Below, one piece after another: positions 32,428-44,310 of a stretch of 64,000 bases of DNA. The stretch covers positions 9,639,501 through 9,703,500 of the forward strand of contig BSBM01000007.1 of the NCBI GenBank assembly GCA_027924585.1, read 5' to 3'. The position numbers were made by a program, and so were the translations under genes. Below the pieces are notes generated by a model. The model was not told the origin of the DNA, searched no databases, and saw only the letters and a program-made list of their open reading frames with translations. Numbering within the stretch: the first letter of the stretch is position 1; every line of letters begins with the position of its first letter. Source of the stretch: Larix kaempferi. Lineage: Eukaryota; Streptophyta; Pinopsida; Pinales; Pinaceae.

Positions 32428-35262
32428 CTATTCCTCCAGGTGCAGAGCTATCTTCGTAGCGAACTCATTGTATGTGTTGAACAACTTGTTGACCACTTGC
32501 TTTGTGTCCTGCTCGACTTGTCGAACTTTTTCCATTATGTCCAGTGTAATTTCGTCATCGATCTGGCCTTCCACTTGCGCTTGATTCTTGCGCAACTCTT
32601 TTAACTTATCCTCGATCTCTTTTGAGATCATCATCCTCCAGCAAAGATTGTGATTTATCTCCCAGTTCACTTTCTTTTTCCCGCAACGCCTGTACTTCAT
32701 TTTTCAGCGCATTGATTTCTCAGTACTTTGGTAGCCTATCTCTTGGTAGAAGAGCTTTTACCTCCGTATCCAGCTGCTCCAGTGCAGCCTGCTTCTGTTT
32801 TACAGTATCCTTCACCTCTTGCAATGCTTGGTCTTCTTCGAGGGCAGTGAATGCCATCGATGCTGCATCTAACAACCCTTGGCACTTCGCCACTTCGTCT
32901 GCAATATTCTGTGCCATGGTTTTCACTACTCCCTGCCTTAATTGTTGTTCATCTGGTGGGGTCTGTGGATTGATCTGTGCCTTCAAGGAAACAATCTTTG
33001 ACTCATGGATAATTTCCATGTCATCCTTCTCCGTCTTAATACTATTGACTAGATCGCCAATCTTGACAATAGTATCTGCTAGTTTTAGTTGTACTTCAAA
33101 CTCATATATGTTATCTGCAACCGCAATGATTGTTGTCTCCAATCTCAGCCGACGATCATGCTCATCTTGGAATTGCATAGTTTTCCGCGAGCTCTCTTCC
33201 TCTAGCTATCTGTTAGCTACTTGTAGCTTCGCCTGTCCTTTTAGCGCATCTATGGTTCTGTCATGCATTTCTTCAGACACTTGGGTCTGTAAGTAATGTA
33301 GTCCTAGCAATGGTATTTTTGCAAGATCAAGCTCCACGCGCTCTACATTCTTTGTATCTAGCATTACTTGATCAGGTAATGGAAACCTTATAGATAATGG
33401 TTGCAGATGGACAACACGAGACATCGAGGGAACGGTGATTTGCTGCTATGAAGTTCCCGCCGACTACCCTTCAGCTATTGATTCATGTTGCAAGGGTAAT
33501 ATTCTACTTACTTCATCAAATGTTTTGGAAATTCCTTGCAGTGTGGTCATGTTCTAGTCCAAACTGTCCTGAATTGACTTTTCTTTCTTCTCCTTATCGG
33601 TCGAGAGCTCCTCCATTTGTTCAATGACCTTCACGGCGATCATTAGGTAGTCATCCTTGCGAAGCACTGTGTCCAATTGGTCTTTGCTTGATTTCTTCTT
33701 TTTCCTTGGTTCCTTGCATCCTAAAGGACTCCCAGCGTACTTCCTTTTTCCTGACTCTTTATCTTCTACTATGGGGCATGGGATAGGGTTATCCTCCCTA
33801 GAATTACTTTGGATGTCCACAACCTCAACTCAAAATTTAGCTAGCCATTCCTTCATGATATTCTCAATATCTTCCTTGTACATATGGTAGTTTCCTAGGT
33901 ACCAGTTAGGATTCTTCATCTATGCTTTAGCTGAAATCGAGATGCATTTCATTGCAGCATAAAATTTTATAATGTGGATATATTTGCTTGTTACTTGCTT
34001 TGGTATTCGAGGTGTAAGCATGATAGCCCCGCGCAGCTGGTCATAATATGTGTAAAAGACCAGCGTTGTCTCATGCTGTCTTTCGAGATTCAAATTCGCC
34101 CATAGAATCTGATATCGAGCACCTCTATAGTCTGAAGTGTCCATGACCACTCCGACATATTGCTTCGGTTCCTTCCACCCCAGGAAGGCGATCAGTACGA
34201 TTATCCAGGTGAAGTGGAAATATCCACCATTGATTTGTGTGTCATTCAGTTGCTCTAGGAACTCATTTAGTAGATATTGGCACCAATTGAATTCTTGTCC
34301 CTCGAAGACTACAGCGCCAAGTAGTACTACGCCCGCAAAGACTTCTAGCAGTCTGCACTTTCTTAGAATTTTTCCCGCTAACAGCTGCATGACAAACCTT
34401 ATTGCTTGGTCGTTTATGTCATCCGCCTAGAAGCCTCTCTTGCCTTTGATGACAAATTGCATTTTCTTCATCAAGACAGCTACCTCTTTATCCTTTGTCT
34501 TCCCTGGAAGAACTTCCTTGGGTTTGCTCCCCTTTTGCTCAATCCAGTTATCCGGTGGATTAAGTCAATTGTTAGGTCGATATTCTAGTCCAACCATAAA
34601 TATCCTGGGTGGATGCGAGCCATAAGAGTTCGCACCACCGCGTTTAGCTCCGGTGATCTGTCAAAATGTGGGAGCCTGAGAAGGTTGAGCAACCCCGACT
34701 TGGCTACTCCAGACAACCAGCTCTCAGCGACCAAGGTGAGGTCACCCTTTGCATTCTTCTTTTAGCACATGTATTTGTTGGGATGGAACTATGGGAACCT
34801 CGGCTTGGTTGGCTTCTCCTTCTGCATTTCTAACAGATCATAGTCCTCCCATTTACATCCTGGAATCTTTCCCAAAATATTTTTTTCCACCTCAACATTC
34901 TTTGATATCCGCGAGAGTGGTATCTCATACTTTGGACTCTTCAGTAGTCCAATGGCCGGTGCATCAACTGCACGTGGCGAGATATAATTTGGTGTCATAG
35001 TTAAAGGTATCTCTTTATCGGCAAGGGGCTTATTTGGCCCGACCGAACTTGTCTTCAGTAGTTTTGATCTCGGTGCTACTGGATTTTTCCCTTTGTCTTG
35101 CATTGAGGGGCCATGTCTTGGTGAGCTTCTTGGACCCTGTCCTGGTTCAGTGACAACTTTCTTCTTTGGGGTTCTCATTAACTCGTCAATTCCTCTGTGT
35201 TGGAACAACCTCACAGTCTCTTCGACCGTGAACTCTTTGTCAATAAAGGACCTTGGTGTCAT
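32428..35262 (-). pseudogene. E5 extra 3' frame (ORF3), broken
   Basis: About 2.8 kb downstream of integrase encodes a protein like ORF3 of E7. Pieces at 35262-34789, 34390-33920, 33820-33554, 33424-33206, 33178-32720 and 32700-32428 lie in two frames with stops between them. The first piece starts with a Met-led EFTVEETVRLFQHRGIDEL segment. The second domain contains LIHRITGLSK, identical to E7. A basic patch (EPRKKKKSSK) that could be a nuclear signal follows. The last ~300 residues are charged and heptad-like, as expected for coiled coils (EDKLKELRKNQAQVEGQ). It may correspond to the plant transposon ORFs found after integrase in some gypsy groups. Function unknown. About 600 bp of non-coding sequence separates it from integrase. 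Confidence 0.65.
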
Positions 35263-35858
35263 TCACTTGCTCACTACTAGGCTAACAGTGGATAATTTGC
35301 AGATTTAACTCAGAAAACAATATGTGCAAGAATTTCTAAGTGCTTTGGTAATGCCCGCGAGACGATATGCAGTGTTATTTATAGGCGCGGTGGACCCTCC
35401 TCCGTGCCCTTCAACGTCTAGATAAGCATTAATGGTGATATCCGTTGGCCAAATTCAGCGGATGCTTCAGTCAATTCCGTCATTAAGTCATTCAGAATGG
35501 CTGTCTGTGCTTTAAATGCCCAAGCGGTCAGTAGGAGAGTACTACATAATGGCTATCTTTCCGACTGACATTGTAACGACTATTTCTGGACCCTTGCGTC
35601 GAACTGCGCTGCAGGCCATCTTTGGTTCTGCACAGTGACTTCGCATTATATCATTTCTTTTCTCTTCAGGGTAGCTTTTTGAATGTCACAACACCGCATT
35701 GTTTCTTTTCCTTTCTTATCATTTTTTTTTTCTGTGCAGTTTCAACAACGCTGCACGGTATATAGATCTATCTCTATAAGTGTGTATAGACTTTTCCACA
35801 GTTTCTAGTGCCCAATTCCAACTGTACTTGGCACCTAGAAACTTTTCCTTCTTTTCTA

Positions 35859-38345
35859 TCATACTGGATGTTGTGAAGTAGGACTATCACGGTAAAGCTT
35901 TAGTCTGCTTCCATTTATCAAATTGGGTAATGTATCACCGGCTAAAGTAGCTAACTGGGCTGCGCCTCCATTAGTAACATGCATGATAGTATATGGTCCA
36001 AGCCAATGCATTTTAAATTTTCCAGGAAACTTCATGAATTTACTATCGTACAAGAGGACTAGATCACCTACTTGAAAAGACTTATTCTTGATGTGGCGAT
36101 CGTGCCATGCTTTTTCTCATTCTTTCTGCACTTGTCGGTGGAATCCCTCGATGAAGCAATCTTCTTCCAACCCAACCAAGTGTAATAGCCTTTCTTCAAG
36201 TTCTGCGCGATCTGCCATCCCTATAAATGCAGTTATTCTCAAGCTGGGGATAATGTACTCCATTGGCATTATTGCTTCCTGTCTGTAAGCCAATCTGAAA
36301 GGTGTATGTCCAGTTAATTTCTTGCATGTCATTTTGTATTCCCATAAGACAAATGGAATGTGTAGGTCCCAGTCATCGCGGTTTACATTTCATATCTTGT
36401 TTAGCGCATTCTCAAGTACTTTATTGAATGCTTCAACAGTTCCATTCGCTTGTGGGTGATAAGGCGTACTGCATTGATGATGGATGGAGAACTCTTCAGT
36501 CAAATCTTCAATAGTTCTGTTCAGAAAATGGGTGCCTTGATCACTCATCAAAATATTTGGGCATCCAAATCATGTAAGGATGTTCTCAAAGATAAACTGC
36601 GCAGCTGTAGCTGCGCTACAGTCTTTGACTGGTTTTTCTTCTGCCCATCTGGTGAGGTAGTCAGTTTTAGTAATAATGTACCTCACCCCAGTTCTTTTTC
36701 TCGGTGGTTTAATAGGTCCCATGAAATCGATTGCCCATTTATAGAATGCCTGCAAGGTCAGCTGAGGGCTCAACAGCATTTCATCTCTTCTTGATGGCTT
36801 CCCTATCGTCTGACAGACATCGCAGTTCTGGCAATGTTCTTTGGAGTCTTTATGAATTGTAAGCCACCATAGCCCTGCGCGCAATATCTTCTGCGCAGTA
36901 TCCCTTCCTGCATAATGACCTCCTGCGACTCCTGAATGCGCATCAGCTAATATAAGTGGGTTCTCATGTTCTAATACACACCTTCACAGCACTTCTTTAG
37001 GTCCTAACTTGTAGAGCTATCCTGCGACAATGGTGAAGTCTGCGGCTCGAACTACCAACTGCTTCTTTTGCTGCGTAGTGAATTCAGTAGGTGCAAACCC
37101 AATAGTTAGAAAATCAATGATATCCTGATAATAATCATCGGCAACCTGTATAGTAAACAATTGTGCATCAGGTAGATTGTCTTCTAGATTCGTAGGTTCT
37201 TCTCCTGACTCGATCCTTGATAGATGATCAGGGCCTAAAGTTAATCTTCCTGGCTTAACTACTATTTCAAAATCATATTCTTGGAAGAGTAAGAGCATCT
37301 CCATATTCACCCCCCTAACATTGGCTTATTGACCAGGTATTTCAATGCAAAATGGTCGGTAAACATTGAGAAGTGTGCACCAAGTAAATAGTGTCTGAAT
37401 TTCTGTAGCGCATATACCATTGCGAGTCCTTCCCTTTCAGTAGTGGTATAGTTCTTCTCAACAGATGACAGCTTTCTACTCGAAAATGCAATGGGATGAT
37501 CAATGCCTCCTTCTCATAGCTGCGCAAGAACAATACCCAATGCTATACATGAAGCATCAACATGTACGTGAAATGGCTTTTCCCAGTCTGGAAAAATGAG
37601 GATCGATGTAGTGACCATTTTATCTTTCAATGTGTCAAATCCTTTCTCACATTCTGCATTCCAAATGAATGGTGCATCCTTTTTTAAAAGCTTCTCCATT
37701 GCTGCGGTTATCTGTGCATACCCCTTTATGAATTTCTTGTAGTATCCGGTATGCCCTAGTGTAGTGCGCAATTGTTTAACTAAATTCGATGTAGGCAAGT
37801 TTATAATAACTGCGACCTTCGCAGGATCAACCATCAATCCTTGCTTACACACAATGTGTCCCAACAGAATCCCATAAGGAACACGAAAAATACATTTCTT
37901 CAAGTTCAATGAAATCTGATGCTATTTGCATTTTTCCAGCATCATTCTGAGGTTCGCGGCATGGTTCTTTAATAACCCAAAAATGGTCCAATCATCAAAG
38001 TAAACTTCTAAAAACTTATGGATGAATTCTTTAAATGCTGCGATCACCACTCTTGAAAATATGGATGGTGCGTTCTTCAAACCAAAAGGCATCACTGTAT
38101 ACTAGAACGACCCCCATTCTATTGCAAAAGTGGTTTTGTGCCTATCGGACTTATCAAATCTTCTCTGATGGTATCCAAAAAATCCATCAGTAAAAGAGTA
38201 TGCCTCATTCCCTCCAACGTTATCAAGTACTTCGTCGGTAAAAGGTGTAGGAAATGGGTCATGCATCGAGGCATCATTCAACTTTCTGAGATCAACATAG
38301 ATCCTAATCTCACCCTTTGTTTTCTTATCTTGGACGACCATCGGG
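35859..38345 (-). pseudogene. E5 RT (main part), RNase H and integrase
   Basis: Resumes immediately after the E6 insertion with PMVVQDKKTKGEIRIYVDLR. The catalytic segment EVYFDDW lies near 37990, then the thumb (TTLGHTGYYKKFIKGYAQ). RNase H has Asp in HVHVDASCIALG (about 37560), with Glu and Asp in TTTEREGLAMVYAL and MFTDHFALKYL, and closes with GPDHLSRI. Integrase pieces at 36884-35859 carry C..C zinc residues (CDVCQ), Asp in WAIDFMGPI, and further D and E motifs at about 36540 and 36430. The C-terminal LGPYTIMHV motif follows and no chromodomain. Stops and small frameshifts occur throughout (for example near 38100, 37910, 37310, 36560). Confidence 0.88.
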
Positions 38346-38350
38346 CTTAT
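38346..38350. other. Target-site duplication of E6, left copy (CTTAT)
   Basis: CTTAT before TGTTGGTTAAAA is repeated at 46175-46179. It lies in E5 RT codons just before PMVVQ. Confidence 0.92.
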
Positions 38351-40214
38351 TGTTGGTTAAAATTAATGTTACTCAATTCACCTTCATTTAATTATCAACC
38401 GGAGAATCGTAAACTTTGAGCTGCTACACTATATGTGCAGGCAAGGCAGTTTTAATGCTCATGCTTACAAGAATGCTAGTCTACTTCAAACAAAGCAATG
38501 ACATGAATAAAACTACTTCTATCCTAGATGATCTATACTAATGACTCATGGGTCTATTCTAAAACAAAGGGAAATCAATTTACTGACTACCAAACTTAGC
38601 ATAACATACAGCAATCTACAGCAATATGAAACTACAGTAATTTCCAAAACAATACTAATCTGCCAGGGAAACACTAATCTACAGCAATATTCCAAAGTAA
38701 TCTAAAATCTCTACAGCAATCTTATGCTAAAGTAACTATGGCTTACTTTTCAAAACAAACAACCTGCTAAGAAAAGAGTTCGCCTATCAAATGAGTATGC
38801 TCAGTCAGCTCCTATCTAATCAATAACAAACAGCACAACTTCAGCTCCTATCTAATCATCCACTCCAAAAGACTTATTTAACAAACCCTAGGTGCTCTAT
38901 GAACTAAAGTCTTAAATCCTCTGCTAGCTTTACAAATACTACAAATGTTGTTCACAACATAATAAAAGCACCCTACAGCTTTGCAAATTCGATGAACAAA
39001 AGGAGTTATAAACCAATCTTGTAACCATTCAATGATCTCTATAATGCTGGCAGTGAAGACAATGTGAAAGCTCAATCTATTTATAATTCTTCAAAAAGTA
39101 AAGCTTGAATCGAACCATCACACGATTTATAAATACAATAACTCCAAACAATAATCATAGCCATTAATACACAATCCACGCTGAAAACCAGAAAGGGGTG
39201 TTAAATAAAAACTGTTCCTGAATCTATTCAGCAAGCTAAATCAATTGCAAATGACTACGAATCTGCAGACATGCATATGAGTAAAACCATCAACATCTAT
39301 AGAACAGTATCAAAGGAAGAAAAACGTTATCCTCTATTGCAAAATACCAAAGGTTGGTGTTGAAGGGGGCCCTCCCTCAACGCCTTCCAGTTCTAAGTCA
39401 AAACCTTAAAAGAGATAAACGCTGGTTGTATTAATGAAATGAAGTATTACAATCTTCTCCTCCTCGAGTATCCATCCTAAGGATTATTTATAGATGGATA
39501 GATGAACAAGATCCATCCCAGAATGCAGAGATCTGAGCAACTACCCAGAAAACGGCCAACACCAAATCTGGCAAAACCATGTCTGTTCCGGAAAGGATTT
39601 CTCCACATTCATTGAGAAATTCTGAAAATTGCCCGCGGTTAGGGGTAAATGGGGCCATTTGTGAAGTGGGTTTCGAACCGTTTTGAAAAATTCCCAACCG
39701 TTTGTTCAGAAATTGATCCCGAAATTAGGGTCCTGATCAAGGACGGGAATGCCATTTTGCCAGATTGCTTAAGATCCATACACTGCTAAAAATGGAGGGT
39801 AACAGCTCCTTGAACGAAGGAAATCCATGAAGCAGCACCGGAATAAACTTCATAGGCATCTGGAAGGCGATGGAAGCTCAGGGTACGCCCAAAGTGTGGA
39901 TCGAAGCCCCCAAATCTGCTGGTGCAGCCATCGTGAACCTGTTCTAGAGCGCCGAAAACCCTACACAAAGAAATAACGAGCCATCAGGTTACCGGATATA
40001 TATATGTGGAGATTTAAAAACCAATTTATGCATAAAACGATATAAAGCAAGAAATAAACAACCAAAAGTCACTTACCAAACCTTTGTCCACGTTGGTCTT
40101 CATAAAAACATATCCATGCGCAAATAAACATTAATACAACTAACTTATCATATGGTTTTATAAGTGTTATGCTACAAAGTGATGTGTTGGACAGCTAATA
40201 ATAGGAGACCAACA
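38351..40214 (-). repeat. E6 3' LTR
   Basis: 1864 bp, plus-strand TGTTGGTTAAAA to GAGACCAACA. Nearly identical to 44311-46174, with the same length. Confidence 0.94.
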
Positions 40215-40226
40215 TCTCCCCCAACC
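40215..40226 (-). other. E6 polypurine tract
   Basis: GGTTGGGGGAGA on the minus strand, directly before the 3' LTR. Confidence 0.82.
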
Positions 40227-43200
40227 CAAAGATCTTGCATGTCCCTATGCAAGAAAACCTCATACAACACGAACTGAAACTCGAAGTAAAGTCTGATAGA
40301 ATTAAAGTCTGATTTTGCAGACTTTACTCATCATTCCCGCATTTAGCAGGTCAGATATGCTGATGAACATCGGTGGTGATCAACAATCAAGTGTTCCAGG
40401 AGCAAAACTTGCTAGCAGAAGGACTTAATCCAAAACAAATCATGAGAAAAATACATAAAGCTGATGGCACAAAGCTGAGAAACTCAGCATCTAAAATAGA
40501 AGAAAGTAGCCCTCATTAATGGCCTTGCCATCCAAAAACTCAAAGAAGTAACCATGGCCCAAATCCAAATTCAGGGCCTTCTTGGAAAGTCCAACTACTA
40601 GAGAATTATGCTCTCAGAAAACGTGATTGAAAATCACCTGAGGAGCCATGTGGATCAAATATCTTATATCTTTGCACCAAGGCATCAGAAAATAACATCA
40701 AATGCCAACAGTCGATTGAGTCATGAAATAACTATCAAGGAGTCTCCATAAATTATCTGAATTGGAACAGCTAACCTCATCACACCTAAAACCCCAATTG
40801 CAATAAAACAAGGTTATGATTTTTATTACAGGCTGCCAATCAATAATAAAGGATGAAATATTGTCCAGATTAACAACATAAAAGAAAAACTGTGATATAT
40901 CAATTAAATGAATGCCAAAATTATCATGATAGTTCATAGCTCATCAATTTTTTATAGTAATGGAAAAAACATTTAATTATAACCATAAACCTCAATATAT
41001 AGCAATTAAGACTTGCCCAATCATGCCATGTGCATTACCTTCATCAGCATTTCTTACCTTTGCCATGCCAATTTACAAAAATTTCTATTCCGGTACTTCA
41101 TCCAGCATTTAATCCAGTACTTCAGCCAATGTAAAATACAGCAGTGCTTTCATATTGATAAAAATAAACAGAAATTACCAGCATAGTAGTAATTGCCGGC
41201 ATTTTGAGCAGCAGCTGTTCTATTCAAGCAAATGCACTCACACAGTGATGTTAAACCATTAACTTTCAAAATATGCAACACTCAATGAGTTAATAAACAA
41301 ATAAACTGGATTGAAATTTGTTTACCAAAACAGTTCATAGCATAACTACTTCATTTCCAACTTACTGCTGCTCCTAATCACACAAGAAACCAAACTATGC
41401 CATGAAATCAATTTCTATTAACAATACAAAACAAACAATCGGAATGCAAACCTCAATCAATCACCCTTACTCCTACTCAAACAATCATACATGCAAACTT
41501 TATTCTTGCCAATCATACAGAACTGTTTCCACCAAGACATAGGCCACAAGACAAAAGGAATGCTAACAGAAGCTAATGGGATAGTGGTCCTCTTTGACCC
41601 AGCTTCACACAGGATAGTTTGAGTAGTGCCAAAAACTGTACCGAAATCTTCAGCTATGTTCAAGACTTAGAAAATATCAGGCATGAACTTTCTTTTTTAC
41701 AAGAATCAGGTAACCCAAAATGCAGAACAGCTAGAGATGATTATCAATTGGCTATCAATTAACTTCTTCAAGGAGTTTATTAAATTTTATGTAACCACCC
41801 TTATGACCTCTCTTTTACCTTTACGTAGGTACATCGTTCATACAGACAAGTATAGATGAGGCTGTTAAAGAAGATATTAGAGTCAGAACCCACTGCCAGC
41901 AAGCCCGTTCAGTACTCCGGTGGGGTAACTGTAACATCCAAGAAGCTTCTTCCCCAGGCAGATGCCCCATTGCCAACAGGCCCGTTCAGTACCCTGATGG
42001 GTTTGCCTGTTTATACCACAGGTCGGTAGCCGCTGCCAGCGGACCTGTTCAGTATCCCGACGGGTTAACCTCTTGCACCCATTTTCTATCAGAGGCTCTT
42101 GTCCCAATTTCACCTTAAAGATAAAGTTTATGATTTGCTCAAGCATAGATGAGTGGGGGAGCTGCTCTGAAAACCATCTAGGAGTGGGATGGTACCAGCA
42201 TTGGAAGAGTATTCTTTGTACATGCCTGTAAAAATTTGCCCATATGAACAAGTAACCTTTGCAACTGTAGAAAGTGAAAGTCACAAAGTGGCTGTACAAC
42301 AATGTATATATATGTATTGAGTATTATAACAGCCAATAGATAATAACCCCCAAACTGCCCAGCCCTGGATACCTTTTTCAAAAATGTTGCCTGTCTTAAA
42401 AAATAATTTAATGCCCATAGCTGTCACTAAAAACAATTCCCTCGCTCCATCTAGTGTGAAACCAGGTCAAATGGTCCTAGCAACCCATAAGTTCATAAGC
42501 AGAAAACATTTGGGAAGCTTAAAGCACTAATGTAGACAATGCCTGGTGGTTAAGTACTCATATGAATAGCCAGAACAGTTCTGAAAAATATGACAGCACA
42601 CATACATTTACCTGATACAGACATTCTAACTACCAGTACAGCCCAGAAATTACCCAATTAACACAGTCTCTTGCCAAAACAATCAATGGTTGAAAAATAG
42701 AAATAATAACAAAAGACTTCCCTGTTGTTTTCAAAACAGCCTGAACCTGAAAAGAATATCTGCATCCTTCAAAAGAAACCTAATAAAAACAACTTCCTGT
42801 ACATATATACAAAAACAATTTTATTGAATGTTATTATGAGGAAGTGGGAGATGAAGAAGTCATTCCTTCACCTACCAGCTCTAGTTCCAATTGCCGATTC
42901 ATGTTATGAAGGAACTCTTGCTTAAAAAGAGGTTTGTGATATATCTTTAACCAATATCCATTACCACAAATGCAATCTGTTCACCAATTGGTCTTATGTT
43001 TACAGAACCATTATTAAAAACAACAGTCACAATTTCATATTACCTTCTGGCATTTTTTTTCTTGCTATGGGCTGCTGTTATAATAAATTTTCTGAAAGTA
43101 TGGACTGGAGAGAAGGTCTAAATTCTGGTTAAAGATCTTATCATTTTATTGAAAAGAAAGAAAAACAACGAAGTTGCATTAATTTCTAAACTAAACATGC

Positions 43201-43260
43201 AATTTTTTATTTATATACATATTTTCCTATTCGACCTAAGAAGAAAGAAAACATATCTAT
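40227..43260 (-). other. E6 internal region without a clear gene
   Basis: About 3 kb of AT-rich sequence. It holds a three-copy repeat at 41894-42068 and short splice-bounded exon-like pieces near 42876-42916 and 42100-42300. Nothing matches gag or pol. It may be non-coding filler or captured genomic sequence with introns. Confidence 0.5.
41894..42068. repeat. Three-copy direct repeat in E6
   Basis: A ~30-base motif built on GCCCGTTCAGTA recurs at 41894, 41971 and 42034, with spacings of 77 and 63 bases. Each copy is preceded by TGCCA and followed by a CYG..GGG box. Confidence 0.65.
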
Positions 43261-43785
43261 TCAAGTATAGGAATTCTTCCAATGTAACCAAGTGCGAAGT
43301 AAAATTAAAAATATACCTTTATCCATATACGAAAAAGTTATTGCAATGATTACCTGGATAAGGAGAACCAACTGACTTACTTGCTTCTGCAACAAAAGGT
43401 GTTGAAGGAGGAAATGGTGTTGTAGTCTGGTTGCCTCTTGGAACCAACTTTCGAAGTAGTCCTGGTACTCACCTTCCTTCATCATATCATGTAGATCCCC
43501 TTCTTCTAATTGATTGCTTTCGGAAGTACATAGAGGATCTGCTAATACCTCCTCAATTTTCAGCTGCTTTCCATCGGATGTAATACCCAAGTTGTCAATT
43601 TCCTCTGCAATTTGGAAAGGAATGTCTTTTTGTGGCTCTTGGGACTTTGGTTCATTTGTTGTGTCAGGAGAGGTAGATAAACTCTTAACTGCTGTTAGTA
43701 TGTGTTCTACTTGATAAGAAGAACTCCCAACTGCAGCTAGGATTTGAGAAAGTTTTCCCAAATTGATGGTTACTTCTGTATCCAT
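43261..43785 (-). CDS. E6 174-codon frame, unknown, possibly a captured exon
   Basis: Starts with MDTEVTINLGKLSQILAAVG about 500 bases after the primer site. The first ~115 residues are acidic and varied in composition, as in a real soluble protein (EEIDNLGITSDGKQL, EGEYQDYFESWF). After ESWF the frame turns into low-complexity HHFLLQHLLL, while the neighbouring frame reads a Pro-rich stretch ending GSPYPG just before CCAG/GTAATC, a good splice donor (43354/43353). I read this as an exon with a small frame change, picked up from a host gene. It has no Gag, protease or zinc-knuckle motif. Identity not recognised. Confidence 0.4.
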   Translation of the reverse strand: MDTEVTINLGKLSQILAAVGSSSYQVEHILTAVKSLSTSPDTTNEPKSQEPQKDIPFQIAEEIDNLGITSDGKQLKIEEVLADPLCTSESNQLEEGDLHDMMKEGEYQDYFESWFQEATRLQHHFLLQHLLLQKQVSQLVLLIQVIIAITFSYMDKGIFLILLRTWLHWKNSYT

Positions 43786-44290
43786 TTCTGTCAGTTGTTT
43801 TGTTCATGTTTCGCACAAGGATCAATGTCTGGGGCTCTTACAGCACCCAAGTTTTTTTATTTGATTTAGATGTGTTTTAAATGATTCTAATCAAGACTAC
43901 ACGCTGCTCTTGCATAAAATGAAACACTCTTGAAATTAAATTGCAGAAAGTAAACACACCCAAACTTGCAAAAAGAAAAACACACTTGCATGAAATGAAA
44001 TTGCAAGAAAGTAAACACGCCTTACAGGAAAGGTAAACACACTTTTGCAGCAAAATAAATCAAACATACAAAAAAAAAAAAACACGCTTGCAAGAAGGAA
44101 ACAACAAGGGTTTGGGGCAACCCACTAAAGTGGATGCGGCAGGCTGTTACAATATGGGAATCCCATAGTGAAGTCGTCTTTGCGTCTTAACGTTTCCCCT
44201 CCACCTTGTTGTGTAATGTAACAGGAAACCTATCTACCGGAACAAATTCATAGAAAAATGAGCAAAATACCAGCTTACCTTGGAGCAACT

Positions 44291-44307
44291 CCCCGGCAAC
44301 GGCGCCA
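44291..44307 (-). other. E6 primer binding site
   Basis: TGGCGCCGTTGCCGGGG on the minus strand, three bases after the 5' LTR. This primer is typical of plant Athila/Tat-type gypsy elements. Confidence 0.88.
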
Positions 44308-44310
44308 AAA

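Noticed and set aside
32222-33296. Plus-strand frames of 120 and 224 codons, rich in Ser and Cys.
   Set aside because: They are the antisense of the E5 ORF3 coiled-coil region; the Ser/Cys bias mirrors Glu/Gln/Ala codons on the real strand.
38878-39968. Three minus-strand frames of 60-69 codons repeated exactly at 44838-45928.
   Set aside because: They are in the E6 LTRs and repeat only because the LTRs are nearly identical; no domain is present.
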